NCBI GenBank assembly: GCA_003024985.2
Contig: PXIH01S0004214.1
Direction: 5' to 3' (one strand)
DNA length: 11,639 bases
DNA from: Euperipatoides rowelli
Taxonomy: Eukaryota; Onychophora; Udeonychophora; Euonychophora; Peripatopsidae
The position numbers and the translations under genes are program-made. Positions 1 through 7,920 of this stretch are shown piece after piece. The notes beneath the pieces were generated by a model, which made no database searches, had not been told where the DNA came from, and saw nothing but the letters and a program-made list of their open reading frames with translations. Position 1 is the stretch's first letter. Each line of letters starts with the position of its first letter.

Positions 1-710
1 TTTACTGAAAATGCAACATGTTTTGCTCAGAAATAAATAATTCACTATATTTAGATAAAGGCATGTAAAAAATGGACCCTTTTCTGGGACTGATGGCAGA
101 AATGATAGTTAGAAAATTGTATCTTATTGCCCTACATATTTTGATGTTAAATCTGATCAAATTTCCAGGAGCGGGGTATCCCCTGATCCCGCTGGGAGAT
201 GACCCACAAGACCCCCCCCCCCACTCCTAAATTTGACATTGTAAGGTTGGCAGCTATGGTATTTTTTGCATAGGTACTGTCATAATGTGCTGTCAAAATG
301 TATGTAAAATCTTTCTCAGTACGGTATGTAGAGACTTGATTGAAGAAAAACTGGGTTTGAAAACAGAATTTTTGATATGATTAAAAGACTATGAAGTATT
401 CGTAACAAAACTGGATCATAATAAAGTTCTTGAGATAAGTAAAAAGTTTGTAATGTTTAGGATTGATAATTAGGCTTGACAGGATTAGAAATTAGTTCAA
501 GTTTGACCGGGGATCTTTTTTTGGATAGTGGAAAGTTTAAGTCATTACTGCACTTTTAGTTTTGTGAGCGAACTTCATGGGCTCTTTATGTATATAGTAT
601 CTTAAAGCACTTTAGTTTCAAGTCTAAATTATTTAAATATTATTCATTTATATCATTATTTTATTTTTACTTCAATATTTATTTAATGATTTAATGTGCT
701 ATATTTCCAG
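1..710. other. AT-rich non-coding stretch, probable intron upstream of the Sulf-like exon
   Basis: No open frame of useful length or conserved coding pattern is visible on either strand. The stretch ends in splice acceptors for the downstream exon, so it is inferred to be the 3' part of an intron of the same plus-strand gene. The one compositional anomaly is a GC-rich patch around 168-235 that ends in a run of 11 C. Confidence 0.5.
168..235. repeat. GC-rich patch with an 11-C homopolymer
   Basis: Within very AT-rich DNA, this patch carries GCGGG and CCCGC segments that can pair over a short loop, followed by a run of eleven C at 212-222. It looks like a small remnant of an interspersed repeat or simple low-complexity sequence. 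No family was recognised. Confidence 0.3.
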
Positions 711-749
711 AAGATTAGCTCTGAATTTTATTTTCTTATTTCTTTTCAG
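702..749 (+). promoter_or_regulatory. Two in-frame splice acceptors, 39 nt apart
   Basis: An acceptor ending at 710 (ATATTTCCAG) and a stronger one ending at 749 (long pyrimidine tract, then TTTTCAG) both fall on a codon boundary of the downstream reading frame. Using the first would add 13 residues (KISSEFYFLISFQ) without changing the frame. The frame has no ATG; an in-frame TGA at 687-689 closes it upstream, so the coding part must begin by splicing. The 749 site is favoured because of its pyrimidine tract. Confidence 0.6.
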
Positions 750-1553
750 AATAATAATAATAATAGAATTGCTAGACAAAGCTTGGATGTTGAATTTGAA
801 AAGCCCATTGATGGCCTAAAACGAAAAAAAAGGGAACTATTGAGTGAGTTTATATTAAAAGGACACAACAAGCAAGAACAACCAGAGATAGAACGTGTTC
901 ACAAAACACATCATAATCATAAACGAGCTGCTAGTAATACAGAAGCAAAACATAAAAAATGGATAAAACGAGATATTGAACAGTTTTACGAATTAACAAA
1001 TACACCAAATTTCATCTACCGTCAGAAACGGCGAAATCCAAATATGCTTAAAGAACATGTAAGTCATAAAATGAAGAGAGAAACCAATGAAGCACAAATT
1101 CATAATCGGAGAAGACGATTTGTTATTATATCACCTGACAATATTCTGCTTGCCAAAAACATAAGACGAGACAAACGCAATGTCGAAGCAATTGAGAAGA
1201 AAAAAATGAAAAAACGAGAAAGGTCTTCCACTTCTGACATAAATAAACATAAGAAAAATTTACATAAACTAGATATTCATGATAATCTGTACAAAAAATA
1301 TAAAAAACATGATGCTGCCATTAAAAAGGAAAAACGACATGTAAAAAGATATTTGAATTGGCGGGAGATCATGCATCAAAAACGAGATCAAAAACGTGAG
1401 ACGAAGAAAGCCAAAATTCATGCACCGGAACACAATCATCTACATCGTGAAAAGAGATTTGAAAAACGTGAAAAAAATTCTAAAAATTTACATCACTTTA
1501 AAAGAAATAAGTCACATGCGCATTCTACAAAACGACAAAAAAAGCACTTATAA
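750..1553 (+). CDS. Sulf1: Exon of an extracellular sulfatase (Sulf-like): furin site and basic hydrophilic domain
   Basis: This is an internal or terminal exon, not a whole gene. It encodes 267 residues after the acceptor at 749. Residues 6-9 read RIAR, a minimal furin site, followed by QSLDVEFEKPI. From family knowledge, Sulf1/Sulf2, which remove 6-O-sulfates from heparan sulfate at the cell surface, are cut by furin just before SLSVEFEGEI (human SULF1), so junction and register agree. The remainder is cysteine-free and dominated by Lys, Arg and His, with 16 KR pairs at irregular spacing. This matches the character of the hydrophilic domain, which binds heparan sulfate, but is longer than the equivalent human stretch. 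The catalytic domain is not in the window. No exon with the conserved Sulf C-terminal region was found downstream. The exon may end at a donor before the stop at 1551-1553 (GTAAGT at 1059 is the best) or terminate there. An unrelated basic secreted protein remains possible. Confidence 0.68.
   Translation, partial: NNNNNRIARQSLDVEFEKPIDGLKRKKRELLSEFILKGHNKQEQPEIERVHKTHHNHKRAASNTEAKHKKWIKRDIEQFYELTNTPNFIYRQKRRNPNMLKEHVSHKMKRETNEAQIHNRRRRFVIISPDNILLAKNIRRDKRNVEAIEKKKMKKRERSSTSDINKHKKNLHKLDIHDNLYKKYKKHDAAIKKEKRHVKRYLNWREIMHQKRDQKRETKKAKIHAPEHNHLHREKRFEKREKNSKNLHHFKRNKSHAHSTKRQKKHL
1059..1064 (+). promoter_or_regulatory. Perfect 5' splice-donor motif inside the exon
   Basis: The sequence CAT|GTAAGT lies on a codon boundary, so splicing here would end the exon after 103 codons in phase 0, the same phase as the acceptor at 749. 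The Lys/Arg-rich frame continues unchanged for another 490 bases, so use of this donor would be either alternative or a chance match. A weaker GTGAGA lies at 1396. Confidence 0.35.
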
Positions 1554-2222
1554 ACATTACCGTACATTGCTAGGGGGGTAACCGGTGAAGGGTAATATAC
1601 TTGAATTTCTGGAAATTGCCTATCATGCAATAATCTGAATGCATTTCCCAGGTAGCATTTCACCCTTGAAGATGGAAGGGAAATTATTTGGCTTTTTCGT
1701 TCATTCAATTCTAAAATATGGCATTGAATTAATGATTATATGTTACTGTTTATTCAGAATTTAATGAAGGCTGGTGGTAGCTGGTCAACATTAATTAAAG
1801 GATAAATATTGAAAATTTGTTGTTAGCCTGTTGATAGAATGTTAATTTAACTTTTATTAAAAATGTCAAAAATTCTTTGTGGATGCTCAATGTAATGTAT
1901 AAATATTTATGAAAAGAAAATTTAATATACAACATAAATACAGTAGAGATAAAATGTATGGATTAATTGGGACCAAAAAGTGAATGAATGACCATTTGGT
2001 TCAGACTTTAATTGCTTGACAATAGAAATTAAAAACAAAGAAAAAAAAATCTTAACTTTTTTAGAATGAAGAGGGTAACTGTGTTGTATATTTCATGTCA
2101 ATATATTACTGCTATTTTGACGATGCATAAAAATTGTGTACAAGCATGAGTAAAACAAGAAAGATCGTATACTATCTAATCGACCATTCTCCAATTCATA
2201 TGACTTAATTTAATAATTGTCA

Positions 2223-2239
2223 GCACCCATAGAGGGTGC
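2223..2239. repeat. Short hairpin
   Basis: GCACCC and GGGTGC form a perfect 6-bp stem around a 5-nt loop in otherwise AT-rich DNA. There is no T-run or gene context that would give it a role. Confidence 0.3.
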
Positions 2240-3026
2240 AAGAGAGTTATGGAATAAAGCAGTGTTGAATCTTTTTAAACATGTGAATATAATACAGTAA
2301 TAATAATTTAGAAAAGAAAAAAAATTTATCATAGTTTAATTAAATATTAGTTGCATAATAAGCCTGTGATTACTTATTATGGCATTAATTATAAAGATGT
2401 ATATATTATATTTAATTAGGATTAAAACATTTTATGTTTAGATTTCCATTACATTCAAATTTTATGGCTTTCTACTGTATATATTGCCTATACTATATAT
2501 ACATATCATAGTTTAAATCAGATTTATACATATATATTGATATTAAAGGCTTGTAATAACAGAATATATAAATATTTTAGTGTTCTATAAAGCCCAATAG
2601 AATAACGTTTTAAAAAAATCTATTTCATTGAGTCAATTTTCTTAAATAAAAATAAAGCATTTGGAGATCATTTACTTTAGAGTTTAGAGGATCTCCAATA
2701 AGAGAAGAGAAGCCAGATAGTTTATTAAAAAAATGAAGCTAACAAATAATAAAAAAAAAGCATTGAGCATAAATCAGGTGATTTAAGAATAGGCAATTTC
2801 TGTGAGATTAGAGTAGGGAGAAAAAAAGAATATTGTTTTGTCAAAGAATGCAACTAAGTAAATTGTATCACAGTCTAAAGTATAACTAGATACCTTTAAA
2901 GTTTATAAGTCCAAACATTTAGGTCTAAAATGTGACTGATTAATGTCAGAAAAATTTGTGATATTTTAATACTCAATTTCTTAAAGACTTTGCACCAAAC
3001 ATTGTTGTTCTAATAATGAACATCGT

Positions 3027-3087
3027 ACTATCAAACAAATTTCAAAGGTAGCGATTTGTCATTCTCAGACTATCAAACAAATTTCAA
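3027..3087 (+). repeat. Direct repeat of 19 nt with 42-nt spacing
   Basis: ACTATCAAACAAATTTCAA occurs exactly at 3027-3045 and again at 3069-3087. Only two copies are seen; the intervening bases are unique. It is consistent with a small local duplication. Confidence 0.6.
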
Positions 3088-3403
3088 TATTAAATAAAAA
3101 TTAATTTGTCCATGTTTTTTTTTTTTAATAAGATTGATTTGTAAATTCTAATCACCATAGTGATTCATAAAAATTAATACGGTAATGTTAAATCGTCATA
3201 CCTAGAATGCATCAGACATACAAGTAATTGTAGGCCTATACAAAATCAAGTTAAATGATTGGCATGACCCCAATCATCACGAAATAAAAATTCATTTTCA
3301 TAATCAAGATGATTATTTCTTTTAAATAAATTCATCTCATTACAAGAGAGATTTTTATTTATTTATGAGTATTTATAATGGTAATTTCTTGATCTAATTG
3401 CAG

Positions 3404-3600
3404 ATATCTATGTTGTCTTTACATATTCCATTGTTCATTATACTTCTTAAGTTCTTGTTCATTTTCATGTTATTTACTATTTATTTAATAATGTCTGAAA
3501 AAGAATATGACCGATAGCGGAAAGTGAACTTGTGTCACATGATTTGAAATCTGACACGCCATCGACTCTTCCACATACTGGCCATAGAGCATCAATATGA
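3404..3600 (+). other. Possible cryptic exon: hydrophobic segment then hydrophilic tail
   Basis: A good acceptor (GATCTAATTGCAG, with a branch-like CTAAT) ends at 3403. From ATG 3410 a frame runs to TAG 3515-3517 and encodes 35 residues, most of them hydrophobic (IPLFIILLKFLFIFMLF), like one membrane span, then MSEKEYDR. In another frame, 3511-3600 encodes a hydrophilic stretch including SELVSHDLKSDTPSTL and ends in TGA. The two parts would need a one-base shift to join. T-rich DNA readily produces hydrophobic codons, so the first part may be chance; the second has a more coding-like base composition. No family was recognised. Confidence 0.2.
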
Positions 3601-4254
3601 TAATTAATAAATGAATACCAAATCAATCTATTAAAAAAAAAATATGTTAATATGAATTGAAAGGTTTGAAAACTTATTGTGGCTTCTTATTAAATTTTAA
3701 TTTGGACAAATTTTAAAAATCATGTTGTTGTCATCTATTGTTTAATTTTTTTAAATAATACCATAGTTATCCTTCTCCTATAATTACTGAGTACTTTATA
3801 CTTCATAATAAAGTATTCACAGCTTAAACCCCTTGAAGAAAAAATGAATTAATCTTGGGCATTCATCATGCTAGGACTACATATTAGGTATAAAATTCTT
3901 ATCAAGCAATCAGTAATCTGTATTTTAAGTAATATGCAACCATGTCATAAATTTCATCACATTTAACCTCTACTTCGTTAATAATTTTTGTATTATGTTT
4001 GCACTACAGCAGCTTTTGTTGTGTTTTTTTAGAATCACATCATTTTTCTTGTTAACATTCCACCTAACCATATTTCTATGTTATTTTTTTTAGAACAAAA
4101 TATCATGTATAAAATTTGTACTTTACTGTTTAGAATAATTTGCAATAAAATAATTTAAAAAAATTAATACGAATATTATTATTTTTAATGTACGTCAATG
4201 ATAATTTATAATTAAGATGTTGGCAAATTAAATTATGAAACAAAACAAACTTCC
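3601..4254. other. AT-rich non-coding DNA
   Basis: Nothing coding, repetitive or structured could be supported here. Short T-tract plus AG sequences near 4031 and 4094 resemble acceptors, but no open coding-like sequence follows them. Confidence 0.5.
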
Positions 4255-4636
4255 AATATAGTAATTGTGTATATGAGAAGGTTAAACACTGCATAATAAT
4301 GTAATCAAAATTTATTATCACTATAAAACCAATTATAATTTAAGTCTTTGCATGGCCTCTAAAGATGACAGTAACAATGAAATTACAAAATGAAATGAAT
4401 TACAATATTTAAAGATTTATATGAAATGTATAAGTTTCCAAAATTAAAAAATAAAAAAATTATATTCAAGCAAGAGAACAGTAAAATGGTTTGAAAGGTA
4501 AAACATTAAAAAGAATAAAAATTTATAAAATTAGAAATTATTTTTGATTAAATGGAGACCATTAGATCTGTTAATTTCAGTCAGTTTATCAATAAGTAAA
4601 GCTTCAATGATATGGCATTTTAAATAATATTCACGG
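4255..4636 (+). repeat. Unclassified interspersed repeat, copy 1
   Basis: Large parts of this segment match the reverse complement of 6188-6535. Shared blocks include TGCATAATAATGTAATCAAA, AATATTTAAAGATTTATATG, the stretch around AGATCTGTT, and AAGTAAAGCTTC followed by ATGATATGG. Substitutions and indels separate the copies; for instance this copy has about 25 extra bases near 4350-4405. No transposase-like protein or terminal motif is visible, so the family is unknown. Confidence 0.75.
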
Positions 4637-4650
4637 TAGTACCTAGAAAA

Positions 4651-4923
4651 AGGATCCAATAAATGACAATTACCGCGTTTTTAACATCTACGCATCTATT
4701 TCAGTCATATAAGTAAAATGGACGGAAATAGCTTAAAATTATATATCAAAATCGATCAAAACAGATTATTTCACCCCTTCAACATCATAGGGTTTGGGAC
4801 ATAGTGGGTTTAATACGTAGTAGGAGTAGGGTTCAGGCAGGGTAAGGCGTAAGGGTAAGGTTATGACTCTGAATAATAAAATACAACTGTTATCCATTAC
4901 TAAAATGTCACTTATTGGATCCT
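4651..4923. mobile_element. MITE-like element with 18-bp terminal inverted repeats
   Basis: The left end AGGATCCAATAAATGACA (4651-4668) and the right end TGTCACTTATTGGATCCT (4906-4923) are inverted repeats of 18 bp with one mismatch. They enclose about 240 bases with no coding potential, including a G-rich stretch near 4796-4860. No convincing target-site duplication was seen at either end. The size and structure suit a non-autonomous DNA transposon, of unassigned family. Confidence 0.5.
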
Positions 4924-5021
4924 GATTCTGTTCACATGCAATAATGTAAATCAGATTTTAAGAATCAATGTCATGTAGTTTGAACATGTTGAAAAGTATT
5001 GAATTGTGGGTTTAACTTTAA

Positions 5022-5950
5022 GGGGAGTCAGTATGTTTTTATCTTCAAAAATGACATTTTGAGATTTTGATTTTTTTTTGTTCTTTAGACTTTAAGCTTT
5101 AAATTGATGTGCTGTTTTTTTTTTATGGGAGATGGTTGGCATAATTTTATTTTAATTTATAATCAAAATGGTAGGAATAACTTTCTGACAATTTTCAACA
5201 ATTCGCATAAACCTATTGTTTTGTAGCAATTTTTAATTATTTCTTGTCATTTTTAATCTCTTATTTAAAATAATTAACATGAGTAATAAAGGTATTTTAA
5301 AATTTATGGAAAATATGAATATTATTCCTGGCAAACATGCACAACAAGTACTTTGTAAGTTACTGTAAATCAGGAACCTTTGAAGACAGTGGAAAATTAT
5401 GTTCTGTATACAACCAAACAGGCTAGACAAGGCAAAAGAAAAGCCAAAATGAGCCTAGAAGATATGGAAGATCCTGAGAATGTTGTTGGACTTTTTTTAA
5501 GATATAAATAATTAAAGTATTTTTAATATAGAAGGGAAGAAAAAAAAGGTCTTTTTTAAATGCGTTTTTCTCAAAACCTAATTTTTTAAACTTTATGTAC
5601 CTTTTACAGAAAAACTATAAATAAAGATCTGAATTTTTTATTATTAGTTATTTATGACAATGTTTTGTCTATTTTGACATTTTGTTTATAACAGTGGGAT
5701 GAAAAATGGGTTTAAATAAAAATTTAAAATGGAGGTATTTAAGCACATTTTAATGTGGTTTCTTGCAAATATAAAAAAATATATTTATTTTTAGTATTGA
5801 TCAATAAAAAAATGTCAGTTGCTAATCAATTATATACACTGAAATATGTCCAAATTTTAGGTTTTTATCTCTAACATATGCTCAGGAAAAGGTAGGCTGC
5901 ATGAATTTACCCTATTCTTCCATAGGCTAACATAGGGCTACCGACTCCTA
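5022..5950. mobile_element. Possible TTAA-flanked DNA transposon remnant
   Basis: TTAA at 5018-5021 is followed by GGGGAGTCAGTATG. TTAA at 5951-5954 is preceded, on the other strand, by TAGGAGTCGGTAG. The shared core GGAGTC[A/G]GTA starts at the same offset, two bases inside each TTAA. This suggests terminal repeats of an element with TTAA target duplications, such as Kolobok or piggyBac types, but the repeats are short and imperfect and the interior is decayed. A short coding-like remnant lies at 5359-5511. Confidence 0.33.
5359..5511 (+). pseudogene. Short coding-like remnant, unrecognised
   Basis: Between an in-frame TAA at 5356-5358 and a TAA at 5509-5511, a frame of 50 codons has richer codon use than the surrounding sequence. 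It includes the charged stretch TKQARQGKRKAKMSLEDMED followed by PENVVGLFLRYK. It could be the C-terminal end of a transposase of the enclosing element, or a small 3' exon. Neither a known domain nor a start codon with good context is evident. I do not recognise the family. Confidence 0.25.
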
Positions 5951-6107
5951 TTAAGTGCTCTCACATGCTCACCAGAGGGTCATGACCAGTACATCCAATA
6001 TTATTCTTGTGCACAAGCACACAAGAATATTTAGTGTGCTGTGCATGTGCACAATAATATATTGTATGTACAGGTTGTGGCCCTCTGCATATGCGCAAGC
6101 ACTTTAA
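5951..6107. mobile_element. Foldback (long imperfect palindrome) element flanked by TTAA
   Basis: The two halves are reverse complements over most of their length. The left half contains AGTGCTCTCACATG, then CAGAGGGTCATGACC, GTACATCCAATATTATT and TGTGCACA. The right half, read on the minus strand, contains AGTGCTTGCGCATATG, then CAGAGGGCCACAACC, GTACATACAATATATTATT and TGCACATG. The centre is near 6028. TTAA occurs at 5951-5954 and 6104-6107, exactly at the outer ends of the pairing, which suggests target duplications. It has no coding capacity. The inner part also holds a perfect 10-bp stem (6002-6011 with 6020-6029). Confidence 0.6.
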
Positions 6108-6187
6108 GTTTGACCACAAATCAATAGTTTTAACTTTTCAAACTACAGGACATCAAAATCTTAGAATATGATTTGCATTATTGCGTG

Positions 6188-6535
6188 TGAACATTATTTA
6201 AAATACCATATCATGGAAGCTTTACTTGTTGATCCACCCCAACCAAAATTAAACAGATCTAGTGGTTTCCAGTTAGTCATAAATAATTTATAATTTTTTT
6301 ATCGGTTTTAATTTAAACTGTTTTAATGCTCTCTTTCTTGAATGTAAGTTTTTATTTTATAATTTTGGAAACTTGTACATTTCATATAAATCTTTAAATA
6401 TTGATAAATGTCACCTTGATAAGGTGATGCAAAGGCTTCAATTATAATTGGTTTTATAGTTATAATAAATTTTGATTACATTATTATGCAGAGTTTGGGA
6501 TATTTAACTCTCTCAAATTAAAATATAAAAATTTT
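6188..6535 (-). repeat. Unclassified interspersed repeat, copy 2 (inverted relative to copy 1)
   Basis: Read on the minus strand this segment matches 4255-4636 in order across several blocks, with one mismatch in the block around 6384-6420 and scattered indels. It carries a private hairpin, CACCTT-GAT-AAGGTG, where copy 1 has a longer insert. Together the two copies form a large, diverged inverted repeat with a spacer of about 1.55 kb. Confidence 0.75.
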
Positions 6536-6570
6536 GTTAAATAAATGTCCTTTATTCAAGCTTGACGTAT

Positions 6571-7170
6571 ACATGGTGTTCATGAAGTTTCCTCATTAAA
6601 AAAATAATTAAACGTTGTAGGTAGTAGTGACAAAAATGATGGTAAATGTAGTGAACTCGTATAGATTTATTGTTTCTTAATAGATGCATACTGAGTAACA
6701 AACAGCACCACTGCAATCAGCAGAATTCAAAATGGCTTCTATGCAGAAAAAGACACAATGAGTTGCAGTCGTGTAATTTTCAAGCAGAACAGTGCACCAT
6801 CACTTTGAGGAGTAAATGTTCATGATTTCCTTAATATCACACTTTCTGACAGATGAAATGGGCGGTACGGTTATAAACCATGGTTTCCACAATCGCCGGA
6901 ACATAATCCCTCTAGACTTTTTCCTGTGGCGTTATGTCAAAGACAAAGTATATTCAACAACGGTGTCTGATGTTATGATATTTCAGATGAGGTTAGCAGA
7001 TGGTATCATGGCTGTCTCCAAAGACATGTTGGACAAAACAGAGTGAGAAGTTAAATATTGACGATGTGCTTCAACCATGAACAGCACTCCTGGAAGAGTG
7101 TTAAAATTGTAATAAAATCTTTATGAGTTAATCTATATTTTGCCACAAAGTGTTCAGTGCTACTTAGAAT
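6571..7170 (+). mobile_element. Decayed Tc1/mariner-superfamily element with internal deletion
   Basis: GGTGTTCATGAAGTTTCC near 6574 resembles the inverted-repeat start typical of this transposon group. About 160 bases later come the N-terminal and C-terminal remnants of a transposase. The right terminus could not be matched to the left one, so the 3' boundary is approximate. The central two-thirds of the transposase gene is missing. Confidence 0.5.
6732..7082 (+). pseudogene. Tc1/mariner-like transposase remnant (N-terminal scrap plus C-terminus)
   Basis: ATG at 6732 starts MASMQKKTQ, then a stop; a neighbouring frame continues with FQAEQCTITLRSK. Both pieces resemble the helix-turn-helix start of IS630/mariner-type transposases. 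From about 6856 the C-terminal catalytic region appears: KWAVRL, then WFPQSPEHNP, then after a one-base frame change PLDFFLWRYVKDKVY. This corresponds to the family signature around W-P-x-S-P-D-x-x-P-x-D-F-F-L-W. The frame ends in DMLDKTE with further stop codons, although the next residues still look homologous (VKY and RCAS after stops). Frameshifts, stops and the loss of the middle of the protein, including the first catalytic acidic residues, make it inactive. The enzyme would have cut and moved its own element in the nucleus. Confidence 0.75.
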
Positions 7171-7520
7171 GTTTTTTTAATGACTTTTCGTCATAAGGGA
7201 AATCATGTTATACAACTGACATAAAGCATTCTAATATTATCCTTATTCAAACTTCTGAAGGACACCCAAGCCAACTTGTCAGTTTAACACATTGTGTTGT
7301 ACACGATAAGAGAAATAAATCACAAAACATACAAATAAGTTTTTTGTTTAAATTTTAAAACATTGGCCTAGTGGAATAATGATTAAATTAAATACTGTAA
7401 TACAATTGAAAACTAGATGAAAATTGCACCTAAATAATTTCTTTGGCTTATTTAAAACACCAGAAGCTAAATTATAGACTATGGCAAATAACATTATTGG
7501 TGATTGTGTTTTGATATAGC
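7171..7520. other. AT-rich non-coding DNA between two transposon remnants
   Basis: I see no coding frame, terminal repeat or other supportable feature in this gap. Confidence 0.5.
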
Positions 7521-7527
7521 AACTTCA

Positions 7528-7920
7528 AGCATGATTATTTTAAAATGTGGAGGTCCTGGATTGGAAGAATTTTTTTTTTCAGAGTGCCAATTTTTATTCA
7601 TTAAAATAAGCCCTTTAAAGCTTAAAAATGTCCTTCCCCTAAATCATTTTATGGCACTTCAATCATACTCGACCACAATCTTTTTCTGGTCTCAAAAGCA
7701 TCCTTAAAAGCCTATCAAGAAACACCTCGGAATTTTTTTAAAGGACAGATTGCACCAGTTTGGGGGTCATGGATCTTTTGTTTTCCAGAAGGACAATGAT
7801 CCCAAATATATTGCATTGGTTGTCAGATCCCAATTTAACAATTTTACCGTTCTTGACAAATCTTGTAGCCTTGTCATAGTCAAGATATTAAGAGATGCTA
7901 AAGATTATCTGATGAAATAT
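7528..7920 (+). pseudogene. Tc1-like transposase fragment
   Basis: The diagnostic part is FQKDNDPKYIALVV at 7783-7824, matching the Tc1 motif F-Q-x-D-N-D-P-K-H-x-A around the second catalytic aspartate. The usual histidine is replaced by tyrosine. Immediately upstream, one base out of frame, lies YQETPRNFFKGQIAPVWGSW (7713-7772), where Tc1 proteins have the segment leading into this motif. Further upstream, ILKCGGPG near 7534 may correspond to the conserved K-H-G-G-G-S segment, but this is weak. The frame stays open to TAA at about 7918-7920 without the expected W-P-S-Q-S-P-D-L-N-P motif, so the 3' part is lost or decayed. It has at least two frame disruptions and is non-functional. Confidence 0.65.

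Larger units (their letters stand above)
1554..3400. other. AT-rich non-coding DNA, no gene seen
   Basis: Poly-A/T tracts and short AT-rich stretches dominate, and no frame shows coding character. A small hairpin (GCACCC/GGGTGC, 2223-2239) and a duplicated 19-mer (3027-3087) are the only local structures. The first AATAAA after the exon stop lies near 2253, which would imply a long 3' UTR if 1551 is the true stop. Otherwise this is intron. Confidence 0.5.

Noticed and set aside
750-1553. Neuropeptide precursor with many KR cleavage sites
   Set aside because: There is no GKR amidation pattern, no repeated peptide between the KR pairs, and no signal peptide in this exon. The Sulf junction match explains the basic tract better.
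696-1553. Complete single-exon gene starting at 696
   Set aside because: Position 696 is GTG, there is no in-frame ATG upstream, and a strong splice acceptor lies at 749. The frame is an exon.
1493-1708. Minus-strand reading frame with several cysteines
   Set aside because: It partly shadows the plus-strand exon and shows no recognisable family.
4130-4321. Minus-strand hydrophobic reading frame
   Set aside because: It overlaps the interspersed repeat, and its composition follows from AT-rich DNA. The second repeat copy does not preserve it.
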